From NCBI GenBank assembly GCA_965657575.1, contig CBFHOK010000009.1, forward strand, positions 1 to 54,255: a stretch of 54,255 nucleotides of DNA. The letters run 5' to 3'. Made by a program: the position numbers and the translations under genes. Positions 1 through 8,528 of the stretch are shown here, in pieces. Numbering within the stretch: the first letter of the stretch is position 1; every line of letters starts with the position of its first letter. Under the pieces are notes generated by a model that saw nothing but the letters and a program-made list of their open reading frames with translations, was not told the DNA's origin and searched no databases. Source of the stretch: CAJXVY01 sp965657575. Its GTDB lineage: Bacteria; Actinomycetota; Actinomycetes; Actinomycetales; Microbacteriaceae.

Positions 1-184
1 GTTGCATGTATTTGGCGTAGAACTTGATCTGTTCTCCGTTGGCCATTTGTTTAGTCCATGCACTGAATTCCCCATCATTAGGACCTTGACCCGCTAGATG
101 AGCAACATTTGGATTTGCATTAGCTGTCACACCACCAATCAGCACCATAGCTGCAATAGTGATTGCCCCTAAAAGCTTCTTCAT
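1..184 (-). CDS. Secreted M6-like protease paralogue, N-terminal part only (cut by left edge)
   Basis: The reverse strand opens at ATG 184 and runs off the left edge after about 61 codons. The visible part is a Sec signal peptide (start MKKLLGAITI, likely cleavage after TANA) plus the first mature residues. It is base-for-base identical to the start of the next gene (1842-2025), so it is either a very recent tandem copy or an assembly duplication at a contig end. Its start overlaps the upstream gene's stop as ATGA, and its GGGGG ribosome-binding tract forms the last codons of that gene. Nothing about its catalytic part can be seen. Confidence 0.5.
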   Translation of the reverse strand, partial: MKKLLGAITIAAMVLIGGVTANANPNVAHLAGQGPNDGEFSAWTKQMANGEQIKFYAKYMQ

Positions 185-195
185 TGAACACCCCC
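1..195. repeat. 195-bp exact direct repeat, copy 1
   Basis: Bases 1-195 match bases 1842-2036 with no difference that I can find. The match includes the ribosome-binding tract and the first 184 coding bases of a secreted M6-like protein. It stops at base 195 (a versus g at the next position) and runs off the left edge, so its true length is unknown. Confidence 0.95.
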
Positions 196-2025
196 AAGAA
201 ACGCACAACCACAGCATCCGCAGTGAGAGTTATTCAAATGTTTTCTATTGCCTGCCAGGGTTTGAAAAAAGGTATTTGAGGGCGAGATGTTCAACGGATT
301 TCCTTCACTGGCTGGTGATAGACCCGCGAGACCAGCTGGGCGGACAGCAATGTAATCGGCTTGACTGGCTGAGTGAACAAGCTCAATTCTCAATCCTGAG
401 TGGGTTAGCGTATCGCCGGGCCTCATGAAGTAGGGTTCGGGATTGTTGCAGTCAGAGGCCTCTTTCTTCCCGTCTGGGAGCAGGTAATATGCCCACTTTG
501 TGTTCTCCCTGCTGTTTGTGCACTTATTTGGTCCGTGATCCACATGAACACTGTTTGTATCAATCTCATAAACCAACAGGCCTTCAAATGAGGACGGCAA
601 AGTGTCTGAGATACCAATCGGTCGTCTCGACTCAATCACCAGTGCTTTGTAATCAACAGTTGGAATCACGACTATTTTTCTCTCACCACCAAAAACCTCT
701 AGGGGTGTGAGAATTACCTGCTCTTGACCTTCGAGACCTGATGCTTTTATGCAATGAACTTGGCTATCGTCGAACCAGTTCATAAGGAAATTTTCCCAGG
801 CGGACATAACCGCAGATCTTCCTGTCCTGGAGGGCCAGGCACCTCCGCCGATTGAGGTTGACCAACCGTTACCCGGTGCATGTTCATTTAGCCCCTGTAA
901 ATGAAGGAAGTCGTGAGCCAACCAGGTCCAGGTGTATTCTCTTTTTCGCTCGGCTGTAAGACCCGGACCGCTGTCGGTTGTTAGATACTTACTGCCTGAC
1001 ATGAAAGCGATGTCTTTTTTGCCAATTGGGGTGGTTAGGTCTCCAGCGAGCCAAGTGACAGACATCTCAAAGTCAGTAATATTCGGCGTCCAGTAAACAA
1101 CAATTAGATCCGCGGCATCAAAATCAAGGCTGTCCGGGAGATTCTCACCGACAAGATCCGCAATCTTTTTCATGTTGGCGGATGCCCTTTCATAGGCCTC
1201 TGGGCTGTGTTCCTCATCATCACCCGGGCTAACCGGATAATCGGAATGGTTCACAGGTACCTCTACCCAACCATCAACAACTTGGAATTTGTAATTGAAT
1301 TTTCCCTGAGACCAATGCAAACCCAAATCAGTCATTTTTTGAGCCTGCTCTTTGAGGTAACCATCCGGAATTGAGGAAGACGGGGGAGCGTCTTCGAATG
1401 CAACTTTTGCAAAAATAATGTTTGCCTCGTCGACTTTAGGCAGCACACCTAGGTCACTTGCAGGAAAACCGACATTGTCCCGGCCAATGATGTCCCCATC
1501 CCTTTGACCACGGCTCAGTTGTTTTTCAGATGCGGGCCTTGGATCGGGAATCTTGCACTCCTCAACATCTGCCGGGGATGCCGATTGAACCCAAGTCGGG
1601 GCGATAGTTTCAGCTTCCTTTATTGAATAGGTTTTAGTTCCCCAAACTATTTCGCCATCCACCAATATCCGCACCCTGTTCTTTCCAGGCTTTAGATCTA
1701 AGGTCCGAATGAAATAGATATGGTTTTGCATGTTCGAATACGAACCATCAGGATTTAGGTCTTCTGTCTCAACTCGCTTCCAGGCGTATTGGACATAACT
1801 TCCAGCTGAGTTTTGAACCATGAACTGCACTTTTTGACCAGGTTGCATGTATTTGGCGTAGAACTTGATCTGTTCTCCGTTGGCCATTTGTTTAGTCCAT
1901 GCACTGAATTCCCCATCATTAGGACCTTGACCCGCTAGATGAGCAACATTTGGATTTGCATTAGCTGTCACACCACCAATCAGCACCATAGCTGCAATAG
2001 TGATTGCCCCTAAAAGCTTCTTCAT
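181..2025 (-). CDS. Secreted M6-like metalloprotease-family protein with altered active site and CxCCGC tail
   Basis: 614 residues with a Sec signal peptide (about 1-23). Homology to the neighbour at 2083-3768 is clear in the second half: D.QV.C, LTP, GG, VVIESRR and Y.ID motifs recur in order. The metzincin-like zinc site is altered. At residues 371-382 it reads HDFLHLQGLNEH, with Asp in place of the catalytic Glu and the third His one residue further on, so it may be a pseudoenzyme or have changed specificity. The protein ends with a Cys-rich tag (CGCCGC) followed by AFLGGVQ; the last four residues and the stop are encoded by the repeated ribosome-binding segment. Start ATG 2025 has a GGGGG Shine-Dalgarno. 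The substrate is unknown and the protein is probably extracellular. Confidence 0.8.
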   Translation of the reverse strand: MKKLLGAITIAAMVLIGGVTANANPNVAHLAGQGPNDGEFSAWTKQMANGEQIKFYAKYMQPGQKVQFMVQNSAGSYVQYAWKRVETEDLNPDGSYSNMQNHIYFIRTLDLKPGKNRVRILVDGEIVWGTKTYSIKEAETIAPTWVQSASPADVEECKIPDPRPASEKQLSRGQRDGDIIGRDNVGFPASDLGVLPKVDEANIIFAKVAFEDAPPSSSIPDGYLKEQAQKMTDLGLHWSQGKFNYKFQVVDGWVEVPVNHSDYPVSPGDDEEHSPEAYERASANMKKIADLVGENLPDSLDFDAADLIVVYWTPNITDFEMSVTWLAGDLTTPIGKKDIAFMSGSKYLTTDSGPGLTAERKREYTWTWLAHDFLHLQGLNEHAPGNGWSTSIGGGAWPSRTGRSAVMSAWENFLMNWFDDSQVHCIKASGLEGQEQVILTPLEVFGGERKIVVIPTVDYKALVIESRRPIGISDTLPSSFEGLLVYEIDTNSVHVDHGPNKCTNSRENTKWAYYLLPDGKKEASDCNNPEPYFMRPGDTLTHSGLRIELVHSASQADYIAVRPAGLAGLSPASEGNPLNISPSNTFFQTLAGNRKHLNNSHCGCCGCAFLGGVQ

Positions 2026-2036
2026 TGAACACCCCC
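1842..2036. repeat. 195-bp exact direct repeat, copy 2
   Basis: Internal copy of the repeat at 1-195. It covers the ribosome-binding tract, start codon, signal peptide and first mature residues of the M6-like gene that starts at 2025. Confidence 0.95.
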
Positions 2037-2082
2037 GATAGTGTTTCTAAGATTAGCCCATCCTCATTTGCAACAATCCGCT

Positions 2083-3768
2083 TCAGCTCAAGGGAGTGCA
2101 GCCACAGCAGGAACAGCTGTACTTACCTCTGAGGTTTCTGGCCGAGTTGAAAGAGGGGCGATATTCAATGACTTCTTCTCCTGGAGGCGTGAATGTCGAG
2201 ATTAGACCATTGTTCTGCCAATACTGCGAATCTGCTCCGAGCCCACTTACACAGTCATTGTTTATCGTGTTTGGACTTCTCTTTGCTGATCCCGCTGCGG
2301 GTGTGTTGGGATCAACATAGGTGTCTGTCTTTGTTATCCGAACGTGGTCGATTCCGTTACCGATATGTTCGGCGGTAATTCGTAGATTGGCAATATCCAC
2401 TGAGTCTCCTTGGCAGAAGTTTCCGTCCATTTCTTCAGAGTGACGCCAATGCATAACCTCTAGGTACTTGGTTATATCTCTCGGGCTGAGAAGCGCTTGA
2501 TTTCCTTCACCCGAGGCCATTGTGGAATCAACTGTGTAGGCAATGATTCCGTCTCTTGAGTGAACAATCGGCCTGTCGAATCGGTCGTCCCATCTTCTGG
2601 ATTCAATCACCACAACTTTGGTGTCACTGAGTTTCACTACTACCGCCTCGGTATCACCACCAACCTCATTGATTGGCGTCAGCGCGAATATTTCATCCTC
2701 TATCGAGTCCTCTGTTAGGCACACAACTTGCCCATCATCAAGCCAGCCAGGAAGCCACCGCAGCCATGCGGTGAGGGTCTTAATGGCACCATCTTGATTG
2801 GCCATGATTTCGAAGCCATTGATCGGGTTTTCTTTCCACCAGCTTTCTTCGTGGGTGTAGGTTCCGTCTCTATACAGCTGTCCAGTGTGAGTTTGGTGAG
2901 GGATGCCTAGCATGTGACCCATTTCGTGGACGTAATAAACCCAAGGACCGGCTGAAAATTCCGTGTGATTCAGGTGCCAGTCTCCGGCCCCTGCGATGTC
3001 ATAAATAGTTCTCTCGTCGGTGACCATCGCGGCGTTCCAGTCAAAATTGAATTCATGCGGACCCTGCTCTGACACAGTTTTGCCTCTAGGCCAGGCTGGA
3101 AAGACAATTTGGACATCGGTGTAATCAATTAGCGGGTCGCTGACTTCAACTATTGCGTCATACAGTACCTGCTTTTTAGGCCTTGATTCATAGCGCTGAC
3201 CCTCTTCCTCGACGGTCATGGCGAAATCGGTGTACGAGCCCGGAATTCTTAGAAAGCCATCTGTGAGTTCAATCTCAAGTTCGAGTTTCCCTTCGCTGGC
3301 CATGAACCAAAACTCTTCTGTTAGCTCGGCGTTTTTCTTGTAAAACTCATACTCTTCAGGTCCTCCCTCTAAATCGGCCCAGTCGACTAGCACCATTGCA
3401 GCTTTCAGCGTTCCTTCTGTGGGTAGCACGGTTGGAGCAAAGGGAAAAGCTGTTGCGTTTCCGTTATATCGCCCACGGATTTCCTCCTCGCCCTCAAAGA
3501 CAGGATTAGATGAGCCGAGGCCGCGGATTCGACTGTCCTCTTGAATCTTGCAGATCTCCGGATCCTCACTGAGTGTTGACAGCTCGAAATCGGGGGTCGG
3601 GTTCTCCTCTAGTGGCTCTTTTTCAACACCACTGTCAGGTGTGGTGTTGGAATCCGTCGTAGTTTCCTCTGAATAATCAAGTTCTCTTGGATCCTCTTCA
3701 ACTGCTGCGGTGCAACCAGTTAGCACCAGAGAAGCCGATATTGCAATTGCTATACACAGTCGAGCCAT
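2083..3768 (-). CDS. M6-like zinc metalloprotease lipoprotein with CxCCGC C-terminal tag
   Basis: 561 residues. A type II signal peptide ends in the lipobox LTGC (Cys19), followed by an acidic Thr/Glu/Pro-rich linker to about residue 70, so the protein should be membrane-anchored outside the cell. Residues 281-291 read HEMGHMLGIPH, a canonical HExxHxxGxxH zinc-protease site of the M6/metzincin type, so this copy should be active. The C terminus is CSCCGCTPLS, matching the Cys tag of the adjacent paralogue although the flanks differ. Start ATG 3768 is preceded by a run of eight G that serves as the ribosome-binding site. The gene lies 57 bp upstream of its paralogue on the same strand. Function is inferred from motifs; the target is unknown. 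Confidence 0.85.
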   Translation of the reverse strand: MARLCIAIAISASLVLTGCTAAVEEDPRELDYSEETTTDSNTTPDSGVEKEPLEENPTPDFELSTLSEDPEICKIQEDSRIRGLGSSNPVFEGEEEIRGRYNGNATAFPFAPTVLPTEGTLKAAMVLVDWADLEGGPEEYEFYKKNAELTEEFWFMASEGKLELEIELTDGFLRIPGSYTDFAMTVEEEGQRYESRPKKQVLYDAIVEVSDPLIDYTDVQIVFPAWPRGKTVSEQGPHEFNFDWNAAMVTDERTIYDIAGAGDWHLNHTEFSAGPWVYYVHEMGHMLGIPHQTHTGQLYRDGTYTHEESWWKENPINGFEIMANQDGAIKTLTAWLRWLPGWLDDGQVVCLTEDSIEDEIFALTPINEVGGDTEAVVVKLSDTKVVVIESRRWDDRFDRPIVHSRDGIIAYTVDSTMASGEGNQALLSPRDITKYLEVMHWRHSEEMDGNFCQGDSVDIANLRITAEHIGNGIDHVRITKTDTYVDPNTPAAGSAKRSPNTINNDCVSGLGADSQYWQNNGLISTFTPPGEEVIEYRPSFNSARNLRGKYSCSCCGCTPLS

Positions 3769-3830
3769 GTTCCCCCCCCAAATTTAGCTTCCTCGAAGAT
3801 ATCTAACTCAGCGTTTTATTTGCAATCCGT

Positions 3831-4034
3831 CTAGAAACTCATAAAGAAAAACATCGCTCCAACAACCGCTCCTCCCGAAAAGGACAGGAAGGTGTGGGCT
3901 TTGGATTTGAAAAGGACTTCTGCTCGTTTGTGTAGCCAGTAGTAGGGCTTTTTGTCTGTTTTCACAGTCGCACCCCAAATCATGTAGGCGCCGATCGCCA
4001 TGCCAAGGTAATAAGGCAAGTCATTTATGTTCAT
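3831..4034 (-). CDS. Small membrane protein translationally coupled to gcvP
   Basis: 67 residues, unknown family. An N-terminal hydrophobic helix (about 5-22), a basic central loop containing TDKKPYYWLHKR, and a C-terminal hydrophobic helix (about 47-66) suggest a two-pass membrane protein. Its ATG overlaps the gcvP stop as ATGA, so it is very likely the last gene of the gcv operon. No function is recognised. Confidence 0.7.
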   Translation of the reverse strand: MNINDLPYYLGMAIGAYMIWGATVKTDKKPYYWLHKRAEVLFKSKAHTFLSFSGGAVVGAMFFFMSF

Positions 4035-6856
4035 TGTGAGTAGCTTTCGATTGGTGGGCAGGTGCAGACCAAGTTTCTATCCCCGAAGACGTTATTGATT
4101 CTTCTAACTGGAGCCCAATACTTCTGTCTCTCTTGGTTTGGAACCGGGAAGCAACCAGCGTCTCTTGAATACGGGTGGTTCCATTCACCAGCCATTTGCT
4201 TGGCGGTGTGAGGAGCATTAAACAGTGGGTTGTTATCCCTTGGCCACTCTTCGTTAGCAACCTTGTCGATTTCTTCACGGATTGCAATCATCGCTGAGAT
4301 AAACCGATCAAGTTCCTGCTTGGGCTCTGACTCGGTCGGCTCAATCATGAGTGTTCCGTTTACTGGAAAGCTCATGGTTGGAGCGTGGAATCCGTAATCA
4401 ATCAATCTCTTTGCAACATCATCAACAGTTATGCCGGTCTCTTTGTTGATGTCCCGAATGTCGATGATTGCCTCGTGCGCAACCATTCCGTTGTCGCCTG
4501 TGTATAGGAGAGGGAAGTGGTTAGAGATCTTTCTTGCAACGTAGTTGGCATTCAACACTGCATTTGCTGTGGCATCCTGCAATCCCTGCTCACCCATCAT
4601 GTGGACATAGGCCCAACTGATTGGCAGGATGCTAGGGGATCCAAATGGAGCTGCTGAAACTGGTCCCTGGTTGGTTAGCTCAACTTGCGACATTTGGTGA
4701 CCGGGAAGGAACTCAGCAAGGTGAGCCCTTGCCACAACCGGACCAACTCCAGGACCTCCACCACCGTGAGGGATGCAGAAGGTTTTGTGAAGGTTGAGGT
4801 GAGAAACGTCTCCACCGAATTCACCGAACTTCGCATAACCAACAACAGCGTTGGTGTTTGCTCCATCGATATAAACCTGTCCACCACCTGCGTGAACTAA
4901 TTCACAGACCTCGCGAACATCGTGTTCATAAACACCGTGGGTTGATGGATAGGTGATCATGATCGCACCTAGCTGGTCCCCAGCTTCAGCAATCTTTGTC
5001 TTTAGCTCTCCTAGGTCAACGTTTCCATCTTCATCGCAACCCACAACTGTGACATTGAATCCTGCTAGAACTGCACTCGCTCCATTTGTTCCGTGAGCAC
5101 TTGATGGAATCAAGCAAACTTTACGCTGAGTGTCTCCGCGCGAGAGGTGGTAGCCACGGATGGCAAGCATTCCTGCAAGCTCACCTTGGCTTCCTGCGTT
5201 TGGCTGAAGCGACACAGCATCGTAACCAGTAATGTCACACAACCAGTCACTTAGCTGCTCAATGGCTGTTAGGTAGCCGGTTACGTCCTCTTTGGGAGCA
5301 AATGGGTGCAAGTTGGCAAACTCAGGCCAAGTGACCGCTTCCATCTCAGTCACTGAGTTCAGTTTCATGGTGCAGGAGCCCAGAGGAATCATTCCTCGAT
5401 CCAGTGCGTAGTCATAATCGCTGAGTTTTTTGAGGTATCTGAGCATGGCTGTTTCAGAGTGATACTGGTTGAAAACAGGGTGCGTTAGATAATCAGTTTC
5501 TCTTTCAAATCCACCAAGACTGGTCTCAGAGCTTTCAGTTGTTGACGCACCGAATACCTCGGCTAGGTCGTTGAGCTCCTGCCAGCTGGTTGCCTCATCT
5601 ATAGAAATGCCAATGGTTTTTTCATCAATCACTCGCAGTGTGAAGTCTTTGTTTCGGGCCTTCTCAAAATACTTGTATGCATCAGTGTCGGCGATTACCA
5701 AGGTGTCGAAAAAACTATGGTGGGCGAGATTGAAGCCTTTTGATTTTAGGGCTTCTGCGAGGGCCACTGTTTTGTTGTGGATGTCGGTGGCTATTGCCTT
5801 GAGGCCCTCAGGACCGTGATACACCGCATACATACTCGCCATCACTGCCAACAAAACCTGTGCTGTGCAGATATTGCTGGTGGCCTTTTCACGCCTGATG
5901 TGCTGCTCTCTTGTTTGCAAAGTCAACCTGTAAGCAGGGGAGCCTTCGGCATCCACACTCACCCCAACCAGTCTTCCTGGCATTGACCTCTCAAGACCCT
6001 CACGGACTGCCAGGTAACCCGCGTGAGGTCCACCAAATCCCATGGGAACTCCGAAGCGCTGGGTTGAACCAACAACGATGTCTGCTCCCTGTTCCCCTGG
6101 GGGTTTGATTAAAGTCAATGCCATTAGATCGGCAGCTGCTATTCCCAAAGCACCCTTTTCATGGGCAACTGCGAAGATTCCATCTAGTTCGACGATTCGT
6201 CCGCTGGCTCCCGGATACTGAACAACAACTCCGAAGAATTCTTCGGTTAGTTCTTTGGCACCATTTGCTGCGTTGAAATATTTAATGGTGATATCCAGTG
6301 GCTCTGCTCTGTGTTCGAGCAAATACTTTGTTTGAGGGAAGAGGTCCTGATCAACATAGAAAACCCTTGAATCGTTATCAGCGTTTCTGCTTGCAAGCAG
6401 CATCGCTTCAGCAACAGAGGTTCCCTCATCCAACATTGATGCGTTTGCTGTTGTCATGCCTGTCAAATCAGTGACCATGGTTTGGAAATTGATTAGAGCT
6501 TCTAATCTTCCCTGGCTGATTTCAGCCTGGTAAGGGGTGTAGGCGGTATACCAGCTTGGGTTCTCTAAAACGTTTCGCTTGATTACTCCAGGGGTAATGG
6601 TTCCGTAGTAACCGATACCGATTTTAGATTTGGTGATTCTGTTTTGGCTGGCAAGCTCCCTGAGCTTGTTTAGTGCCTCTGTTTCGCTGACTGCCTCTGG
6701 GAGTCTTTTACCTGACTCGAATCTGATCGAATCAGGAATGGCTGCATCCATCAGTTCTTTGATTGAGCTAAAACCGAGGTACTGCAACATCTCGGTTTGC
6801 TCGGCGGCGGTTGTGCCGATGTGGCGGTATTTAAAGTTCTCGTGCTCGGCCAGCAT
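4031..6856 (-). CDS. gcvP: Glycine dehydrogenase (decarboxylating), P-protein
   Basis: 941 residues, full length for the single-chain P-protein. It decarboxylates glycine and passes the aminomethyl group to the lipoyl arm of H-protein. The PLP lysine lies in LNLHKTFCIPHGGGG (Lys at about residue 691), and the C-terminal half carries the usual GSCTMKLN and glycine-rich segments. The start ATG overlaps the gcvH stop (TGATG). It is the third enzyme gene of the operon T-H-P; the L-protein (lipoamide dehydrogenase) is not in the window. Confidence 0.98.
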   Translation of the reverse strand: MLAEHENFKYRHIGTTAAEQTEMLQYLGFSSIKELMDAAIPDSIRFESGKRLPEAVSETEALNKLRELASQNRITKSKIGIGYYGTITPGVIKRNVLENPSWYTAYTPYQAEISQGRLEALINFQTMVTDLTGMTTANASMLDEGTSVAEAMLLASRNADNDSRVFYVDQDLFPQTKYLLEHRAEPLDITIKYFNAANGAKELTEEFFGVVVQYPGASGRIVELDGIFAVAHEKGALGIAAADLMALTLIKPPGEQGADIVVGSTQRFGVPMGFGGPHAGYLAVREGLERSMPGRLVGVSVDAEGSPAYRLTLQTREQHIRREKATSNICTAQVLLAVMASMYAVYHGPEGLKAIATDIHNKTVALAEALKSKGFNLAHHSFFDTLVIADTDAYKYFEKARNKDFTLRVIDEKTIGISIDEATSWQELNDLAEVFGASTTESSETSLGGFERETDYLTHPVFNQYHSETAMLRYLKKLSDYDYALDRGMIPLGSCTMKLNSVTEMEAVTWPEFANLHPFAPKEDVTGYLTAIEQLSDWLCDITGYDAVSLQPNAGSQGELAGMLAIRGYHLSRGDTQRKVCLIPSSAHGTNGASAVLAGFNVTVVGCDEDGNVDLGELKTKIAEAGDQLGAIMITYPSTHGVYEHDVREVCELVHAGGGQVYIDGANTNAVVGYAKFGEFGGDVSHLNLHKTFCIPHGGGGPGVGPVVARAHLAEFLPGHQMSQVELTNQGPVSAAPFGSPSILPISWAYVHMMGEQGLQDATANAVLNANYVARKISNHFPLLYTGDNGMVAHEAIIDIRDINKETGITVDDVAKRLIDYGFHAPTMSFPVNGTLMIEPTESEPKQELDRFISAMIAIREEIDKVANEEWPRDNNPLFNAPHTAKQMAGEWNHPYSRDAGCFPVPNQERQKYWAPVRRINNVFGDRNLVCTCPPIESYSQ

Positions 6857-7224
6857 CAGCCGACCATCTCCTGGTAGTCACTTGCACTCATTAGCTCACT
6901 AGGTAGCTCAGTGAATTTCACTTTGAACAGCCAGCCCTCACCGTGGGGGTCGGTGTTGACCATTTCAGGATTGGCACTAACGGCGTCATTGACCTCAACA
7001 ACTTCGCCATCGATTGGGCTGTAAAGCTCGCTGACAGATTTGGTGGATTCAATCTCTCCGCAGATTTTCAGATAAACAGTTGAGGCGCCAACACTTGGTA
7101 GATCCAGATAAACAACATCACCCAGAGCATCCGCCGCATAGGAGGTTATCCCGACTGTGGCAACATCGCCATCAACTGAAACCCACTCGTGCTCTTTTGA
7201 GTATTTATAGTTCTCCGGATACAT
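6856..7224 (-). CDS. gcvH: Glycine cleavage system H-protein
   Basis: 122 residues, the usual length. It is the lipoyl carrier that shuttles the aminomethyl group between P-, T- and L-proteins. The lipoylation motif is IESTKSVSE, with Lys62 as the modified residue. The start ATG at 7224 has a clear GGGGAG ribosome-binding site a few bases upstream. It lies 54 bp after gcvT and overlaps gcvP by one base. Confidence 0.98.
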   Translation of the reverse strand: MYPENYKYSKEHEWVSVDGDVATVGITSYAADALGDVVYLDLPSVGASTVYLKICGEIESTKSVSELYSPIDGEVVEVNDAVSANPEMVNTDPHGEGWLFKVKFTELPSELMSASDYQEMVG

Positions 7225-7278
7225 ATCTCCCCTTGGTTTCCCTCGTCGTTGAATGGAATTCTAAGCCAATAAAAATTG

Positions 7279-8331
7279 CTAATCGGCTCGTTTATAAAAA
7301 GGTAATTCAAAGACGATAAATTCCTGGTTAGTGCCACGAATATCCACCAATAATTTATCGCCGGTTTTAGTTTCAAGATTGGTTGTGAAGGCCATGGCGA
7401 TTGGGTACCCCAGGGTCGGAGACAGGATGCCGCTTGTCACCTCGCCGACCGGCTGGTCATTTTCATAAACCTGATAACCCTGCCTTGCAGCTCTTTTGCC
7501 TTCACCTTTGAGGCCAATTAGTTTTTTCCTTGGTTGTCTGAGGCCCGCTTTTCCTTGGAAATGTTCACGGTCTATAACAACTTTGCCAAGGCCCGCTTCT
7601 GCTGGTTGGGTGTTTAGGTCAAGCTCATGACCATACAGAGGCATTCCTGCCTCCAGTCTTAGGCTGTCTCTGCTGGCAAGACCGCAAGCGGTTACCTCTT
7701 GGTTACTGAGTAAGGTTTCCCAGATTGAAACTGCTTGGTCATTTTGACAATAGATTTCAAATCCGTCCTCGCCGGTGTAGCCAGTTCTGGCGATTAGCAC
7801 CTCTGATTCGCCAAGGAGGTAGCGCCCAATTGAGTAGTAGCCGATTGTTATTGGCTCCGAAACGAATCTGTCTAAAACCTCTTGTGACTTTGGTCCCTGC
7901 AGGGCAATCATCGACCACTGATCTGATTGGTCTTCAACAACGCAGTCAAAACCGGTTGGAATTAGATCACCAGCAACCGCGTCTTTATTTGATGCGTTGG
8001 CCACAATCAAAAACTCTTCTTCGGAGAGACGATAAACAATCAGGTCGTCAATGATGCCTCCTGAGTTATCTAGCAACATCGAATACTTGGCTCTGCTGGG
8101 GGTTATCTTGCTTGCAAGGTTGACAAGCTTGCTGTCTAAGAAGTCCTTGGCCTGCGGGCCAACCACAACGAGCTCGCCCATGTGGCTGATGTCGAATAAT
8201 CCTGCTGAGTTTCTAACGGCTTCGTGTTCGGCTAAATCAGAACCGTATCGAACCGGCATCTCCCAGCCACCGAAGTCTGTGAAGCTTGCACCCAGATTGA
8301 GGTGTTGGTTATATAAGGTAGTTCTGTTCAA
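7279..8331 (-). CDS. gcvT: Aminomethyltransferase, glycine cleavage T-protein
   Basis: 350 residues. It transfers the methylene carbon from H-protein to tetrahydrofolate and releases ammonia. Family segments such as FDISHMGE, IARTGYTGEDGFE and the LRLEAGMPLYGHE stretch are present. The start codon is TTG at 8331, supported by a GGGGA ribosome-binding site just upstream that abuts the stop of the small gene before it. I see no glycine riboswitch ahead of the operon. Confidence 0.96.
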   Translation of the reverse strand: MNRTTLYNQHLNLGASFTDFGGWEMPVRYGSDLAEHEAVRNSAGLFDISHMGELVVVGPQAKDFLDSKLVNLASKITPSRAKYSMLLDNSGGIIDDLIVYRLSEEEFLIVANASNKDAVAGDLIPTGFDCVVEDQSDQWSMIALQGPKSQEVLDRFVSEPITIGYYSIGRYLLGESEVLIARTGYTGEDGFEIYCQNDQAVSIWETLLSNQEVTACGLASRDSLRLEAGMPLYGHELDLNTQPAEAGLGKVVIDREHFQGKAGLRQPRKKLIGLKGEGKRAARQGYQVYENDQPVGEVTSGILSPTLGYPIAMAFTTNLETKTGDKLLVDIRGTNQEFIVFELPFYKRAD

Positions 8332-8340
8332 ATGATTCCC

Positions 8341-8454
8341 CTATCTGAAGCCCAGTAACACAAGTATTTGCGGACCAGCGACAATGATGGTTGCAAGTAT
8401 CAAAAACGCCAGTCCTATGCGCTTCCAAAGACGCTCTAGCTTTTCATTATCCAT
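8341..8454 (-). CDS. 37-residue single-pass membrane protein ahead of gcvT
   Basis: A short open frame, ATG 8454 to TAG 8341, giving MDNEKLERLWKRIG then a hydrophobic helix (about residues 15-35) and the end LLGFR. The charged N terminus plus one helix is typical of real small membrane proteins. The stop codon lies next to the gcvT ribosome-binding site, so the two are probably co-translated. No family is recognised. Confidence 0.5.
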   Translation of the reverse strand: MDNEKLERLWKRIGLAFLILATIIVAGPQILVLLGFR

Positions 8455-8486
8455 CGGTTTAGTCTCTCACTATTTATTTGCCAATC

Positions 8487-8505
8487 ACCCTTGGGAAGGG
8501 TTTTT
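8487..8505 (+). terminator. Short hairpin followed by T-run (weak terminator or attenuator)
   Basis: ACCCTT-GGG-AAGGGT forms a six-base-pair stem with a three-base loop, followed by TTTTC. It sits 25 bases ahead of the start of the + strand gene at 8529, so if it acts it would be as a leader attenuator; no upstream + strand gene is visible. Confidence 0.3.
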
Positions 8506-8528
8506 CTGAAGACTGGGTTTTGATTCTC

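Noticed and set aside
181..2120. Cys-rich protease tails as a ribosomally made modified peptide system
   Set aside because: The residue pattern is suggestive, but there is no cyclodehydratase, lanthionine synthetase, radical SAM enzyme or dedicated exporter nearby.
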